A DNA stretch of 64,000 nucleotides, from positions 49,304,029-49,368,028 of the forward strand of contig OX579633.1 of NCBI GenBank assembly GCA_951230915.1. Reading direction: 5' to 3'. The position numbers and the translations under genes are program-made. This DNA comes from Antitrichia curtipendula. Taxonomy: Eukaryota; Streptophyta; Bryopsida; Hypnales; Leucodontaceae. Every line of letters starts with the position of its first letter. The stretch's first letter is position 1. Positions 25,146 to 36,780 of this stretch are shown in pieces. A model generated the notes under the pieces. The model was not told where the DNA came from. It saw only the letters and a program-made list of their open reading frames with translations, and did not search any database.

Positions 25146-26182
25146 TAGAGATGCCATCTAATGATGGAGGGTTTTTTCAAATCAATGGCAGATGAAGGGG
25201 AGAGGGAGTTTTATAAATTATTATTGACGGCTATCATTTTTTTTAGCAAGTGTGTGTGTGTGTCAATTAATGGACATATTCCTGTAAACACAAGAGATAG
25301 TAAGCCTTACGAGCTACCGCTATTGAGAGTTTTTTTCCTTAATTTATATACACTTAATGGGACTATCAAGACTATTGACTAAGACTTCAATGTTCTTGTC
25401 TGCTTGATTAGTTTCATTGCCACAACTTCTTCTATTAATCATTGTAAGAGTTTGAAATATATGCTTAGTCTATCTTTATCTTTTATCTTAAAATCCAAAC
25501 ACCTTTCAAAAAAAATTGAATAAGTTCCAATGTATGCTATCAATAAGGAGCACAGTACTAGGCATCGCTCACATGGTTACATGATTTGTTGGCCTTAAAT
25601 TTTATGAAATATTATTGTTTGCTCTAAACTCACGTTCGAGCATAATCCACTGATGGTGCAGCTCTTGTTGGCAAGAATAAGAATTATTGCAAATTAGACA
25701 CTTATCTCCTTATTTTGTTTTTTCAACACAATTTGGAGAGGATTGTAGAAAAATTTAGGGATTTGGTACAAAACTTTTTTTTATGCATGACATCACTTTA
25801 AAATATCAATTAAAATAAATTGGAATGATTGTTGTGCCAAATGAAAGATTGGTGGTTTAGGGCTAACAAATCTTGAGGAATCTTTCAAATCACTACTGTC
25901 AAAATGGATTATAAAAATTTAGTGCCTAAAACTATAAAACTCTAAGTGATGATTAGATCTAAGCTAGTTCAATGCAATCCAACTAAGAGAAGTAGATGGG
26001 CATCCAAGTAGAATGGAGGTCATTCACATCATACCATCACAACCACCATATCAACAAAACACCCCTTAATAAACTTTTGAAAAAAATTATTAATGTATAA
26101 AGACCAAATTAAGATCAAATTAAGATCAATAAATGATACAATTTTAATAGACTAAAATTAAGTAATTACAAAATTGTGGTAG
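25146..26182. other. AT-rich intergenic DNA
   Basis: No gene or clear repeat was recognised; it lies between two copies of the same dispersed repeat. Confidence 0.45.
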
Positions 26183-26520
26183 GTTGTCTTTTGAGTGGAT
26201 AGTGAGGATGAGGTGCATTTCAATTAATGTACCCCCTTCCATCCACTCAAGAGACACCTATTAAAAAAACTATATTTTTTTATTACCCCATCCCCTCCCC
26301 CATTTTTGTGATTAATTTTTTTTTTAATAAATATTTATTACCTCCCTCCTCTCCCATTTTGTGGTTAAGTTTTATTTTTGTTATCCTCCCACTCCTTTCC
26401 TTGTATTTGAATTGGAGGGAGCACTTCACAGTTCCAAACAATATGAGATATGTCCATTTGATTGAATCCCATATCCCATATCTATATTGTATTCATATCC
26501 ATATTTTATTATTTTTCTAG
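26183..26520 (+). repeat. Dispersed repeat with tandem pyrimidine blocks, copy 4
   Basis: It starts with GTTGTCTTTTGAGTGGATAG and, about 50 bp on, its partner CCATCCACTCAAGAGAC. It continues with repeated C/T-rich blocks (CCCCATCCCCTCCCCC, CCTCCCTCCTCTCCC, CCTCCCACTCC) separated by AT-rich DNA. It ends with CCCATATCCCATATC-type motifs. A 97-codon open frame across it is a by-product of the pyrimidine bias. Confidence 0.55.
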
Positions 26521-27998
26521 ATCAACTATAGATTAGAAGGGGGGTGGGGGATTTTCTCAATGGGGGGATCAATGGCTCTCATTTTTTTCAAAGAGGGGGG
26601 GATCAATTAATAGGAGGATTATTTAATCACAAAAGATAGAATCTAGTTACTAAATCATATTGTAGTTTAAATTATGCAATTAAGGTGATTTAGACCCACA
26701 AAATAAATGACATGTTGCCAAGGTCTTAGAGAAAGCAGCTATGAAGAATGAACCAAAAAGGCTATGGACCTCACTTGTTCCCATGACAAACCAAACATCA
26801 GAATGTTAATAAGTTGCCAATAAGGTGTCTACAACCCGTAGCATCGTATTACAACAGGACTTCAGAAAAGAAAAAACAAATAGCAAAGCTCAAAACATCA
26901 CACAAAAACTAGAACATCAACTCATAGTCCATCAAATTTGTGAAACATAGGAGACTTGTGAAGACACCATCTCTAATTTTCTCACTCCAAATTTTATAGT
27001 CAATATCAAACTCTTGTGAGAACCAATTAACAAAGATAAATTGTGAAGGCTCTGAAGATATTTCAATTGTTTATATTTAAGCCATGATTAGGTATAGCCC
27101 ATGCCTTGAGCTCCAAGGAAAACGTGCCTTGGATTCCAAGTAATAGTACTTCAGGTCCTAAGAAAATTAGGTTGTAGGCTTTAAATAGGTCAAGTCAAAC
27201 AAATTTGTTCTAGAAGGTAATTCAAATTAGAAAATAACAAATTTCCACTACTCATTGATTATTGAGGACCTCTTGTAGAATCTAATAGCCACCAATCAAT
27301 GCTCTGGCATGGTACAATCCATTATATGCCAACCAAGCCTATAGAGACAATTAATGATGGAAAAAAGATTGGCAAAGTCAAATCACCTTGTGTCATACTC
27401 CAACATGTGTGAAAAAACTAATTCAAACTTTAGGTGTAATAAAAATTAGGCCCACCTATACAAAGAATTTTAAAAGAAAAAATCCATTTGTATGGTATAG
27501 TCTAAGCCAAATGATGTAAAATAATCATGTCCCATGGCTAGACAAAAAAATTAACATCCCAAAAGGAAAAAGGTCAAAGTTTATAACTTGATGTCATGAT
27601 TTAAAGAAAAGACTTATGGCTATGAAGTTTATATTAAAGACCACAAGAAAGGTTTTGTGACATAGGAAAGGATGGGAGGTCTACAAGTTACAAAATTAAA
27701 TGATAGGTGATAAAAGCATATTCCATCAAAGATAACAAAATCATAAGCAAATTAAAAATTGCCTTAGAATTTTACAAGGGACCATCCTCTCTTTATAAAA
27801 AAAAATATTTTTCCAAAAGAGTAACAATCCACCAACACCTTTTGTTAAAACAAGAAAGTAGAATCACCAAAAGTAACAAGATTGAAGGTTTAAGATTTTG
27901 AGTTTTGGGTTTAAGAACTTGTCATTTGGATAGGCTTTGGAATTTTAAGGTGGAAGATACAATTTGTCTTTAGAAAAAACAAAGAATTGGTATACAAA
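26521..27998. other. AT-rich intergenic DNA
   Basis: No gene is supported. Short poly-G runs lie near 26540-26600. The rest is unassigned. Confidence 0.45.
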
Positions 27999-28200
27999 CA
28001 CTATAAGAAACTTGTGTTTTAGTTGATGGATTTTCGGTGACGTCAAATTTTACAACCTGTGTTTTTATGTCAACAATAATGTCCAACGGAACATCAAGAT
28101 GTTCCGTTGGACATTATTGTTGACATAAAAACACAGTTTTTTTTAATTTTTGACGTCACCGAAAATCCATCAACTTAGACATCAAAAAACTCTTATAGTG
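27999..28200. mobile_element. CACTA-type hairpin MITE (202 bp)
   Basis: The element starts CACTATAAGAAA and ends TCTTATAGTG, flanked by AAA on both sides (27996-27998 and 28201-28203), the 3-bp duplication expected for CACTA/CMC transposons. Almost the whole element folds: the left block GATGGATTTTCGGTGACGTC and the loop-proximal block GACATTATTGTTGACATAAA each have near-perfect reverse complements. CACTACAAGAAA-like ends are typical of plant CACTA elements. No coding capacity; it is a miniature, probably young given the arm identity. Confidence 0.8.
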
Positions 28201-28465
28201 AAAAGATATCAGGAAAGTTGGAGAAAAGTTGAAGGTCTTTTGGATTACGGTGTTAGATAGAGAGGACTTGCCTTAAGAAAACATCAAGGTTTTAGGTGCA
28301 ATTAAATTTGGTCCAGAACATGAAAGATCCCATAATCAAGTAAAATAAAAAAGCAAAATAAATGTACTCTGCAAACATATTTCCATTATTTTTTATAAGG
28401 TATATACGGATAGACATGTACCAATATTCATGTAATACATATGAAACATAATATAATCATACAAG

Positions 28466-28529
<64 letters not shown>

Positions 28530-28540
28530 TATATATATTA
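28466..28540 (+). repeat. TA microsatellite
   Basis: About 75 bp of nearly pure TA dinucleotide with one interruption (TAATA near 28522). Open frames of Ile/Tyr repeats across it are artefacts. Confidence 0.95.
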
Positions 28541-30032
28541 CTTGTTCCCAATGTTGTTTCCATAGTAGTAAGAGAACGCATTCAGCCGTTAAAGAATTTA
28601 TTTTTTTTAAATTTAAAATTAAAATTTCTAAAATGCAAAAGTAAGTTGAAAAAAGAGTTTTTTGTTTTGTTTTGTTTTCCCAAAAGAATGACGTGGCATG
28701 GTTGCAACCACGTTGGAGTGCATAGCTGGCAGCATTCCCATGCAGTCGAGACAATTTTCAGATCCCAAGAACTCGCAGTCTTCTCAAGGCCTCAAATGTC
28801 TTCTAATGTAAAAACTTAATTCCTAAGCATATCAAATCTCAAAACTAAATACTTCCTAACTAGAAAATTACAATCATTCAAAAATTTTACCCTCAAATTC
28901 CTTGTCAACTAACCCACTCTCACTTCATCAAACATAACTTTCACATACAAACTCCAAATAAAGTGAGTCACAACTTTTTGGAATCACAACAAGAAAAACA
29001 ACCTCTCATATTGTCATACCAAGACTCACAATATATTTCTCATTATGGCTCTCCAAAATATTTCTCATTTACGGCAAACAAAAACAAATTATGAAGGAAG
29101 AAGAAGAAGGGCCCCCTTCATTATTCTTCACCTCATCCACCTAGGCAAGAGATTTCAGCCCATAACATGCCCCATGAACCACATTTCATCCATTAACCAT
29201 CCCTTTTCTGCCCATATCTCTATCCATATCTTCTATGTGGAGTGTTAATTTTTCAAAATAAAAAAGAAAGGTAAAACAAGCTTCATCTTTTGTTCCAACA
29301 ACTTCTCCAAAACTAAATAAAATATGTAACTATTTCAAAAGAAGAAAAAGATTTTTAAAATGAGATGTCATAGCCAACAAATTAAACCATGGTTTTCACC
29401 ATAACCCCTTTTTTTTTCCTCATTCTTTTTTTTCAAACAAACTTAATCAAATCTAATCAATATAAATATAATACACATTTTTATATAATGGAATAATTTG
29501 CATTGCAACAACAAGAGAATGGATGGAAGTGCACCATTGTACATATTAAAAGAACACTACTCTGGTTGCTAAGGGGACTTTTATGAGCTTTGATATGCAG
29601 CGGACCGAGCATTTGTTTTTATTGCAGTGGAGTTGATATCTTCCGCCTCACTTTTGATTTTCTTACTTTCAGTCTATCCAACGATAAATCTTTGTTATTT
29701 TCAAAAGAAAAAAATCAATTGATTTTAGACTTGTGATGGTGCAACTTTTTGCAACAAGCCTAGAAAAATCCTACAACCATTTTGAGCAAGCTTGAAGACC
29801 TCAAGTTGAAGAAAATAAGAGTCTTTCAAATTTGAGACATGTAATATTCACTAACACTTGGGATTTGCAAACCCATAAGCAGGGGCTGGTATCTTCTTTG
29901 TAGGATTACCATGTGGATCATCTTGACCATTTGAAACAATGTTGTTTCAATGGGATTAAAAAGGTTGTTGCCTTCATTTGGATGGAGATCAATGACTACT
30001 CTTGGGGAGTTCACTTAGAGTATCCATTAGAA
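28541..30032. other. AT-rich intergenic DNA
   Basis: No gene or clear repeat was recognised. Confidence 0.45.
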
Positions 30033-30527
30033 ACCATGTGCGAACAAAACTTTGGACCCCCTATATACTTTTTGAATTTTAAATTAAAAAATAAAATAAA
30101 AAATGAATAGATTTCCTAGTTTGAAATTTTATGTTTTGAATTATTGATATTCTTATTTGTTAATAATAATTAGTTACAAACTTTTGAAGTAAAAAGATAC
30201 ACTGTAGAGCTGAAAATAACTTTCACAACTATATATTATATAAAAAAAACTGTCTAAAAAATGAACAATTTAAAAAAAAAAATAACTCTCTATTGAAAGC
30301 TCATTTTGAATTGAATATTGATTCAATGGTCATCTAAATGTATTCTCTATAATTATTTGAGTTGAAAAACATGCCATTTTCATTCATTTCAACCTCTTCT
30401 AGAAATCATTTCATATTTTATTTGAGTTGGACATTTTGGCAATAGAAACCTACAGTCATTATTAAACAATGCTCAAAATTTTAGATAAAAATTACAGTTT
30501 ATTAGAAACCACTTGTTCGCACATGGT
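30033..30527. repeat. Region bounded by inverted ACCATGTGCGAACAA motifs
   Basis: ACCATGTGCGAACAA at 30033-30047 has its exact reverse complement at 30513-30527, with further looser complementarity around each. The pair could mark a short transposon of about 0.5 kb or the arms of a larger one. No target duplication was found. Confidence 0.35.
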
Positions 30528-31002
30528 TCGTTGTAGTAGAACTAAATGCACCCCCTAAGTGACTACTACAAGGGGACCTAGTGGAAAGTTTTAGTGAAAA
30601 TTACTAAAAATTCCAATAAAAATTACACCACCTTGGCTAAATTAGATGACAAATGGGGCAAGTTCTTCTTGCTGGAGATCAGGGCAGGTATAAAAACTAG
30701 GTGGGCTAGAGACAATTTATTGGGGATTGAGTCGAAACCTAGCTCTTTATTATTTGTGTGTTGTGCTATATTTTCCAAGTATTCTTGCAATCGAATTGTG
30801 ATTTGATTTGCAAGAATAAAAAATAAAAAAATAAACTAGTAGAAATTCTTCCGGATAAATTAAGGCAAAGTCACATGTAAACCTTGTTTCTTCATTTTTC
30901 TTAGCACTTCTTTTAACAATTCCATCAATACAATTATGGAAAACATTGGGTGGATTATGCAAATGTATTTATCCATCAAGATCTATTCAAATACAAGCTC
31001 TC
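30528..31002. other. AT-rich intergenic DNA
   Basis: Nothing recognised. Confidence 0.45.
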
Positions 31003-31006
31003 TTAA

Positions 31007-31594
31007 CCCCTAAAGGACTGTTTGTCTCCTTGGGGACAATTTGGATAATTGGGTCCAGGTAGGTTCCTTTGTCTCAATTTGAAGTGAATTTTTTTGAGAT
31101 TTTTTGAGGTCGTGTAGTTTTGCAAGAGCTTTGTGGATATATAATGTTTGTTTCAATTTGATGCCATATGAAAAAATTATGGCACAATAAGCAAGAAATA
31201 GAGATTGTCGAGCAACCCCCAGAAAATTATAACTCTCCAAAAAAAAAATTTAGAATTTTATTCCTAGAATATTATGTTTTTATCTATACTTGAAGCTTTG
31301 GTTCATTATATTTGGACTAGGGATGAGAAAGTTATGGACAATCTTAGTTTTTTGGGCAGTTTAAGCATCTTCTTAAGAAAAAACTTTTTGTTCAACTTTG
31401 AATGCTAATATCTTCTAAACTGTACGGTAAAATGTGATGAAGTTTTTACTACATGATCTCAAACAAGTTAAATACAAGATCCTATGATTAAATTACATTT
31501 TTAAATTTTTTTTGGTTTCCTTAAGTGAATGCAGTAGAAGTGGTAGTTTTGAGTGGTTTTTGACAGAAAACACCAATCCAAAGTCTTTTGGGAC
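31007..31594 (+). mobile_element. TTAA-family element, copy 5, right end degenerate
   Basis: The left flank TTAA (31003-31006) precedes CCCCTAAAGGACTG, then the subterminal CTCCTTGGGGACAATTTGG block. The interior shares TTATGGACAATCTTAG with copies 2 and 6. The right end (AATCCAAAGTCTTTTGGGA) is recognisable but has lost its TTAA. Its length of about 590 bp implies an internal deletion. Confidence 0.5.
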
Positions 31595-33313
31595 AAAAAC
31601 CCATTCACATGTAAATGCTGTAATATGAACAAAGATGCAAGGACTAGATGGATTTAGAAAAGGCCTTTAGTTTAGACTAGAGACTAGAAACCTAATAAAT
31701 GATTTTTAACCAATGAGCTTCAAAAATTAATAAGACCAATGAATGACCTTTATTCTTGAAATTATAAGTTTTAAAGGTGAATATGATGTGGACAACATTA
31801 TTAAACTTGGTGGAAAAAAATGTATAAAATTTGAGTTTTTCATGATTGTATTCAAATCCATATAGAAAAATGGGCTTCACTACAACTCCGAGGGGCCCTT
31901 GGGGCAAAAGACTCGTAGTCAATCATTTAAAAAGAATGGCTTTCCAATTTTGATGAATCAAATCATGGTTGGTTTTCAGGCACCCTATAATCAAAAGTTC
32001 AAAACTTGTTGAAGGGTATTGAATATAGGTTAAAATTCAACTACAGCTATTATTTTTGAAATCAGTCGAAAAATACAAAGAAAATAGTTAGCTGAGTACT
32101 TATTGGTTATCTTTTTTCTACTTTATCTTGCAATAAGTGAGGCTAGATAAAGGTTAATTTTCATATTTTGGTTGGATATGATTTAGATAGTGTTCAGTTT
32201 GTATGGCAAATAAAAAGGGCTAATAATAACTTAAATATCCAAATCAAAAAAATTCATAAGCTTCCTCCCAAACTCTCATATTTAAATCAATCATTCCATG
32301 GATTATATTCCAATGATAACAACTTAGGAAGTTTGTAGAATTTGAGACTAAGTTTAACCTCATTGTCATTGTTACCACTAAGGTTGACCTTGAGGATGAT
32401 TTATGAAACACTATATTACCTATATTAAACAAATTTGACAAAAATCATGAAAAAATTGCTTGTAAAAATTGAACAACCTTATTTTTCTTCTATTGCAAAA
32501 ATTTAATTTATGTAGCTTTAGTAAATATCAAGTTGTACGTATAACAACAATACAAGAAGATTGATACTTTGGTTAGTAGGTTTGATGTGACTAAGAAAGA
32601 CACTTCAAGCCTTTATTGTCAGTTTGCATCCCATTAATCTACTGTAACTTGTTACTTTCACTAGATTTTATTATTTGTATCCAATTGTAAAAAATGCCTT
32701 TAGTATAATTAGTTTATCTTGTTTGGATACTGGTAATGATTATTGTTGTACTAGTAACAAGAGCCTGAGAGGATCTCACCAAAATTCAAGACATCAGTAC
32801 ATTCTATCATTTCATTAACCTCAAACATGTGCAGGAAATGTAGCTAGTGTAGTCACTTCATTATTGCTTTAGTTGATACCATTTCAACACTGGTAATGAC
32901 CTTACTTTGATACTGATAATTTATTTCAAGGGATAAGAATGTATCTTCTACCACTTATGTACTAAAGTAATTGCACCTAATTGTGAAACAATCCCTACAG
33001 ATATCTACCTAAAATGTACAATCTTTACTCAATGAAAGTTTATGGTCACTATTGGATACACCTATTTTCAACACTTTGAAAATTCGTAATTTATTCATAT
33101 GGTGTTCAAAAAATACACAAGAAGAAAATCTTGATTTCTTTTTTTGACTTACAACAAGATCCAACTAAGAAGTAAACAATGTCATAACTTGAACAATAGG
33201 GGGAGTCATGAAAGAGGATTCAACCTTCAACAAGTTCGGTGATGTCTACATTTATTTAACTATCTCTAGGATGAGTACAAAATCTTGAACAAATTTGATG
33301 AACTCCTCAATTG
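31595..33313. other. AT-rich intergenic DNA
   Basis: No gene is supported and no clear repeat was recognised. Confidence 0.45.
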
Positions 33314-33320
33314 CTTATGC

Positions 33321-33597
33321 GGGCATGGCAATAAACCCGTCCCACAAAGTAGGACGGGCAAGGTGAAAATGCGGGAATTTTATCATGTGGGAAAAATACA
33401 ATTTAAAAAAATTCACACATGAAAATTTTGCAAATTTTAAATTCATATTTGCAATTAGAGATCCCAAATTAGCTTGGAGATGTCTAGAACACGTCCTAAA
33501 CATGGCACAAAATAGAAAGCTAGATTTTACTTTGTCCTAGAGAACTTGCATTTTCACCCAGCAAATCCTACTTCATGGGACAGATTTAGTGTCTTGC
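33321..33597. mobile_element. MITE with GTCCCA...TGGGAC inverted ends (277 bp)
   Basis: CTTATGC lies on both sides (33314-33320 and 33598-33604), a likely target duplication. The inverted ends contain CCCGTCCCACAAAGTAGGAC on the left, matched by CCTACTTCATGGGACAGATT on the right, and TGAAAATGC against GCATTTTCA. The core resembles that of the GGCCAGGGTGAA MITEs, in reverse (TTAAATTCATATTTGCAATT, AAATTAGCTTGG), so the two groups are related or share a progenitor. Confidence 0.6.
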
Positions 33598-33604
33598 CTT
33601 ATGC

Positions 33605-34079
33605 AAATGCATTTAGGTTGTACATTAAGGTAGACAAACCTATTACCACCCTCATTTAGAATCTTGGGGCCAATTTCAAGAGGAGCAAATATTTTTCAGA
33701 GGTATGCACTTGTTTCATGGAGCAAATCCAGTTGGAATTATAATTTTTCGATTAAAATTATAATTTATGTGAATTTTTAAAGTGGCCTACCTTGAAATTA
33801 CAAAATCACTCATAGAGTGGGGTCAAAAATGTCTCCTACACAACTCATTACTGTCCTAACATGTATCTATTGACACTTGAGTTCCCACCAATGAAGGATT
33901 GTTACCCCTTTTGACATTAATGCACTAAAATTGTCAAAAAAATGAACAGATTTGGATGTTGCATTCAAGTTGAGCGGAATGGGGGCCAAAACTAGGGAAA
34001 CATAATTGCTGGTTTGCCTTAGTTACCTTTAATTTGTTACATTAATTTACTACTTCCAACACATGACCTTTACCCAGTT
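33605..34079. other. AT-rich spacer upstream of the GC-rich gene island
   Basis: Nothing recognised. Base composition changes abruptly near 34,090. Confidence 0.45.
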
Positions 34080-35541
34080 TTGACTAACCTTAGAGCCGCA
34101 GCCTACACCTGAACCTATCACCGTGCGTGACCACAAGGAGTTCATCCCTGCCGGAAAAGCGAGTACAAGGGGCCTACAAATTTAGCACCCCCCCAGCCGC
34201 ACAATCTGCATGCGCATCTCGCCCGCCCGGCCCGGCCCGACCCGGCCCTTTTTCCCAATTCAATGCCCCTCCGTCCGCCTTCCTCGCGCCTAATCCACCG
34301 GTTGATTTTCAAACTCTCCTCGTTTGCGTCCCCAAAATAAGAATTAAGAAAAATTCAAACCGACCCCCTACTCCTCTCCTTTGCTATTATTATCCCTGCC
34401 ACATGGCCTATTCCAACTGGATGCCCCCAAATGCTTCATAATCCAGCCAGCCGGCTGCCCGTCCCTTGACGTCGCGAACATAAAAGGCCCCAGTGCTTGT
34501 CACTTCCTCTTTGATGAGGACTACCAAGCTGAAACGATGGTTCCACAGCCAGATCTCGCTTACTTTAACCACCCGATTCGGAAATTCAACATGGCGGCTG
34601 CCCACTAAGATGAGTTCATGGTGTGATTTGACGTGCGAAAAATTCAAATCGCAGCGTTCCGCAAGCTCAGGGGGCCGGTGGTGCGTATAGTGACGGCCAG
34701 GCCAGCTGCAGGCCAGCTATGCTTGAAACTTTCTTTGTCTTCCCGAGTCGCCGTCAGCGTCTGCAGTAGAGACTGTGATCGAAGTGCACACCTGCAGGTG
34801 ATCGAGCAGATTTGCAATCTGTGGTATTCAGATGCTTTTGTCGCAGTTGCACTCGGGCGGGCTCCTGCAATTGAAGTGTGCAAGTGATCACAGCTCGTTT
34901 GTGAATTATGCAGTTGGCGAATTAGAATAGATCCCACGGCGACACCTGATTACGAACTTCACCCGCTGAATTGGACCCCGGCCCCCGCAGCGATCGACCT
35001 ATGAGAGCAGGATACTACAATCCGGTGTGAAGACCATTTCTGGAGGTTTCGGATCGACATTGCAAAGATTCAACCTGGGTTTAGGGCTCGGAACCATACC
35101 TCTGATCAATTGCAATCGTAAGAGTCCTCTTAAACTCCGTTGATGAATTGTCTGTCTTTACTGACAAGTTAGTTTCCCTAAGATCGGACGACTCCTCTAA
35201 CAAATTAGGACCCTGACATGCATGGCGATCCTCGGGATTCGAACCATTGCCAGGCGGGACTTGTGAGTTTCAGTCTCTGCAATTTTCTGTACAGTTCTCT
35301 GTAATTGGTTTCTACATACAGTCTCGCTGTTGCTTGGTACTTTGGCATGTCCTAAAAAGGTAGTAGCGTAAGTGTCCATCTTCTTCAGTTCCCAGAATTG
35401 GCTGATTAGCAACCAGCATTAGCTGCTAATCAACCGCACTTAGCTGCTAATTAATTTACGAGAATTAGCAACTGCGTGTCCATTGGATTTTTGTGAAAAG
35501 TGTACGTGCGTATCCATCCCCAACAGAGTTCACGTTCCACA
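34080..35541 (+). promoter_or_regulatory. GC-rich upstream region and probable leader of the 145-codon gene
   Basis: This 1.4-kb stretch is far GC-richer than its flanks and is the 5' side of the gene at 35542. A CCCGG/CGGCC-rich minisatellite lies at about 34221-34247. The octamer-like TGACGTC (34467-34473, a bZIP-type core) is followed by an ATAAAAG TATA-like motif at 34480-34486, a possible core promoter. If used, the leader would be about 1 kb, with several short upstream frames or an intron. Near 35420-35470, TTAGCTGCTAAT is repeated. Open frames here (up to 104 codons) overlap on several frames and look like by-products of GC content. Confidence 0.35.
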
Positions 35542-35979
35542 ATGGCGCAACCGAGTAACAACAACAACGCTGCAGCTCCAGCTGTGTCTAACGACACCTC
35601 GGTCGCCAAAACGGTGAGCTACATTCTCTTCAACTGGTTGACGAAGCACATGGAGTTTCAATGCCGTGCCGATGCCACGGACCTCTCCCGACCCTTGTTC
35701 CTATTCGAGGCCCTACCCCCGGCGCAGCACTTCCAATGCACGGAGAAAATCCAGGGACGCCACTACGAGCTGGAGCTTACGAAGGAGCCGTTCGTCTACT
35801 TGATGAAGGAGCTCACGGTGCGCTGGTTGCCGCACTTGGACGCCGACCAGCCTCCCGAGTTTTTCCCCACAATTCTCACCAACAAATCCGTGGACCATCC
35901 CTCGGGGTTCTACAGAGTCATCTCCGAAGCGTCGGAAGATTTCGAGTATCTCGTAAGGCTGCACATCACCCGCGTCTGA
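35542..35979 (+). CDS. Unknown 145-aa protein, single exon
   Basis: I do not recognise this protein. An intact frame of 145 codons starts at an ATG in a good context (CCACAATGGCG) and ends in TGA. In-frame sequence upstream reaches an alternative ATG at 35500, but the later start has the better context. Residues 1-20 are a low-complexity Asn/Ala stretch. The rest is a compact, mixed-composition domain with aromatic and acidic residues (for example SYILFNWLTKH, FQCTEKIQGRHYELEL, LMKELTVRWLPHLD, EDFEYLVRLHI), with no signal peptide or membrane helix evident. The pattern of hydrophobic and charged residues suggests a soluble alpha/beta protein. Codons are GC-rich at third positions, unlike the surrounding AT-rich DNA, which supports real coding use. 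It could be a lineage-specific gene or a retrocopy; no intron is needed. Confidence 0.65.
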   Translation: MAQPSNNNNAAAPAVSNDTSVAKTVSYILFNWLTKHMEFQCRADATDLSRPLFLFEALPPAQHFQCTEKIQGRHYELELTKEPFVYLMKELTVRWLPHLDADQPPEFFPTILTNKSVDHPSGFYRVISEASEDFEYLVRLHITRV

Positions 35980-36019
35980 GCAACTGCAAGCGCTCTTTTG
36001 AATACAGGCCCTCTTTTTT

Positions 36020-36780
36020 GGCTCTCGATTGTTAGATTTGCCTGCGATTTATCCCGTGACGACATGCAAATCGTAAGCTTCGACTTCGAATCTGGTGGTG
36101 GCAAATGCTCACAGGTTTGGATTTTTCTAGCTGGGCTTCTGGAGGTATTTTCAAGGACTGATGATGGAAGGCACGCCGTCCTCGTCTTGATCTGATAGAA
36201 ATGCAATGTAGGGTACTGTTAGTTCTCAGGATATTGTGACTTCCCACAATTCCAGCTCTCAAATGGGAGATTAATTAGCAACTGATCCTGTTACGACATG
36301 CACATCGTAAGCGTCGAATCAGACGGTGCCTCATTAGTCTGTTCCAATTCTTCATTGATTTCACAGGTGTAGGATTTTTTCTTGGCTAACCCCCAGGAGA
36401 TATTTTCATGATGGAGCTGAGGGCACCCTGTCCTCATTTTGGTCTGATAGAAATTCATTGTAGGCTACTATATATTACTCTCCATTCCGGCTCTCATATG
36501 AGAGATTAGCCTGAGCGCTTCTGTTACGACATGCACATCGTACGCTTCGAATAATCTGAAGGTGCCGCATTCTCTTTCATTTCTACATTGGTTTCAGAGT
36601 GTCGGACATAGTTTCCTTGGCTTCAGGAGAGATTTTCATGCACCTTGTCCTTGTCTTGCAATTGATCTGATAGAACTTGTTGGCTACTAATCTCAATGCA
36701 ATGCACGCAAGTTTGGTCCATGTGACCAGTTGGGATTTGCAAGAGAGAGTCAAGTTACGGTTGAGTCTTGACACTGAATT
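36020..36780 (+). repeat. Three diverged ~234-bp tandem repeats
   Basis: The landmark CGACATGCACATCGTAAGC (or a 1-2 base variant) occurs at 36060, 36294 and 36527, spacings of 234 and 233 bp. Each unit also has GGCTCTC...GAGATTAG-type sequence about 35-40 bp before the landmark, and CTGATAGAA about 130 bp after it. Units begin near 36020, 36254 and 36489. The array starts about 40 bp after the stop of the 145-codon gene and may lie in its 3' UTR. The frames are interrupted by stops in units 2 and 3, so it is probably non-coding. Confidence 0.75.

Noticed and set aside
28428..28754. Overlapping open frames of Ile-Tyr repeats
   Set aside because: They are translations of the TA microsatellite.
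34127..34937. Several 65-104-codon frames in the GC-rich island
   Set aside because: They overlap in several frames on both strands and look like by-products of high GC upstream of the real gene.
35661..36262. Frames of 76-124 codons overlapping the 145-codon gene
   Set aside because: Shadow frames; the 35542 frame has the better start context and more natural composition.
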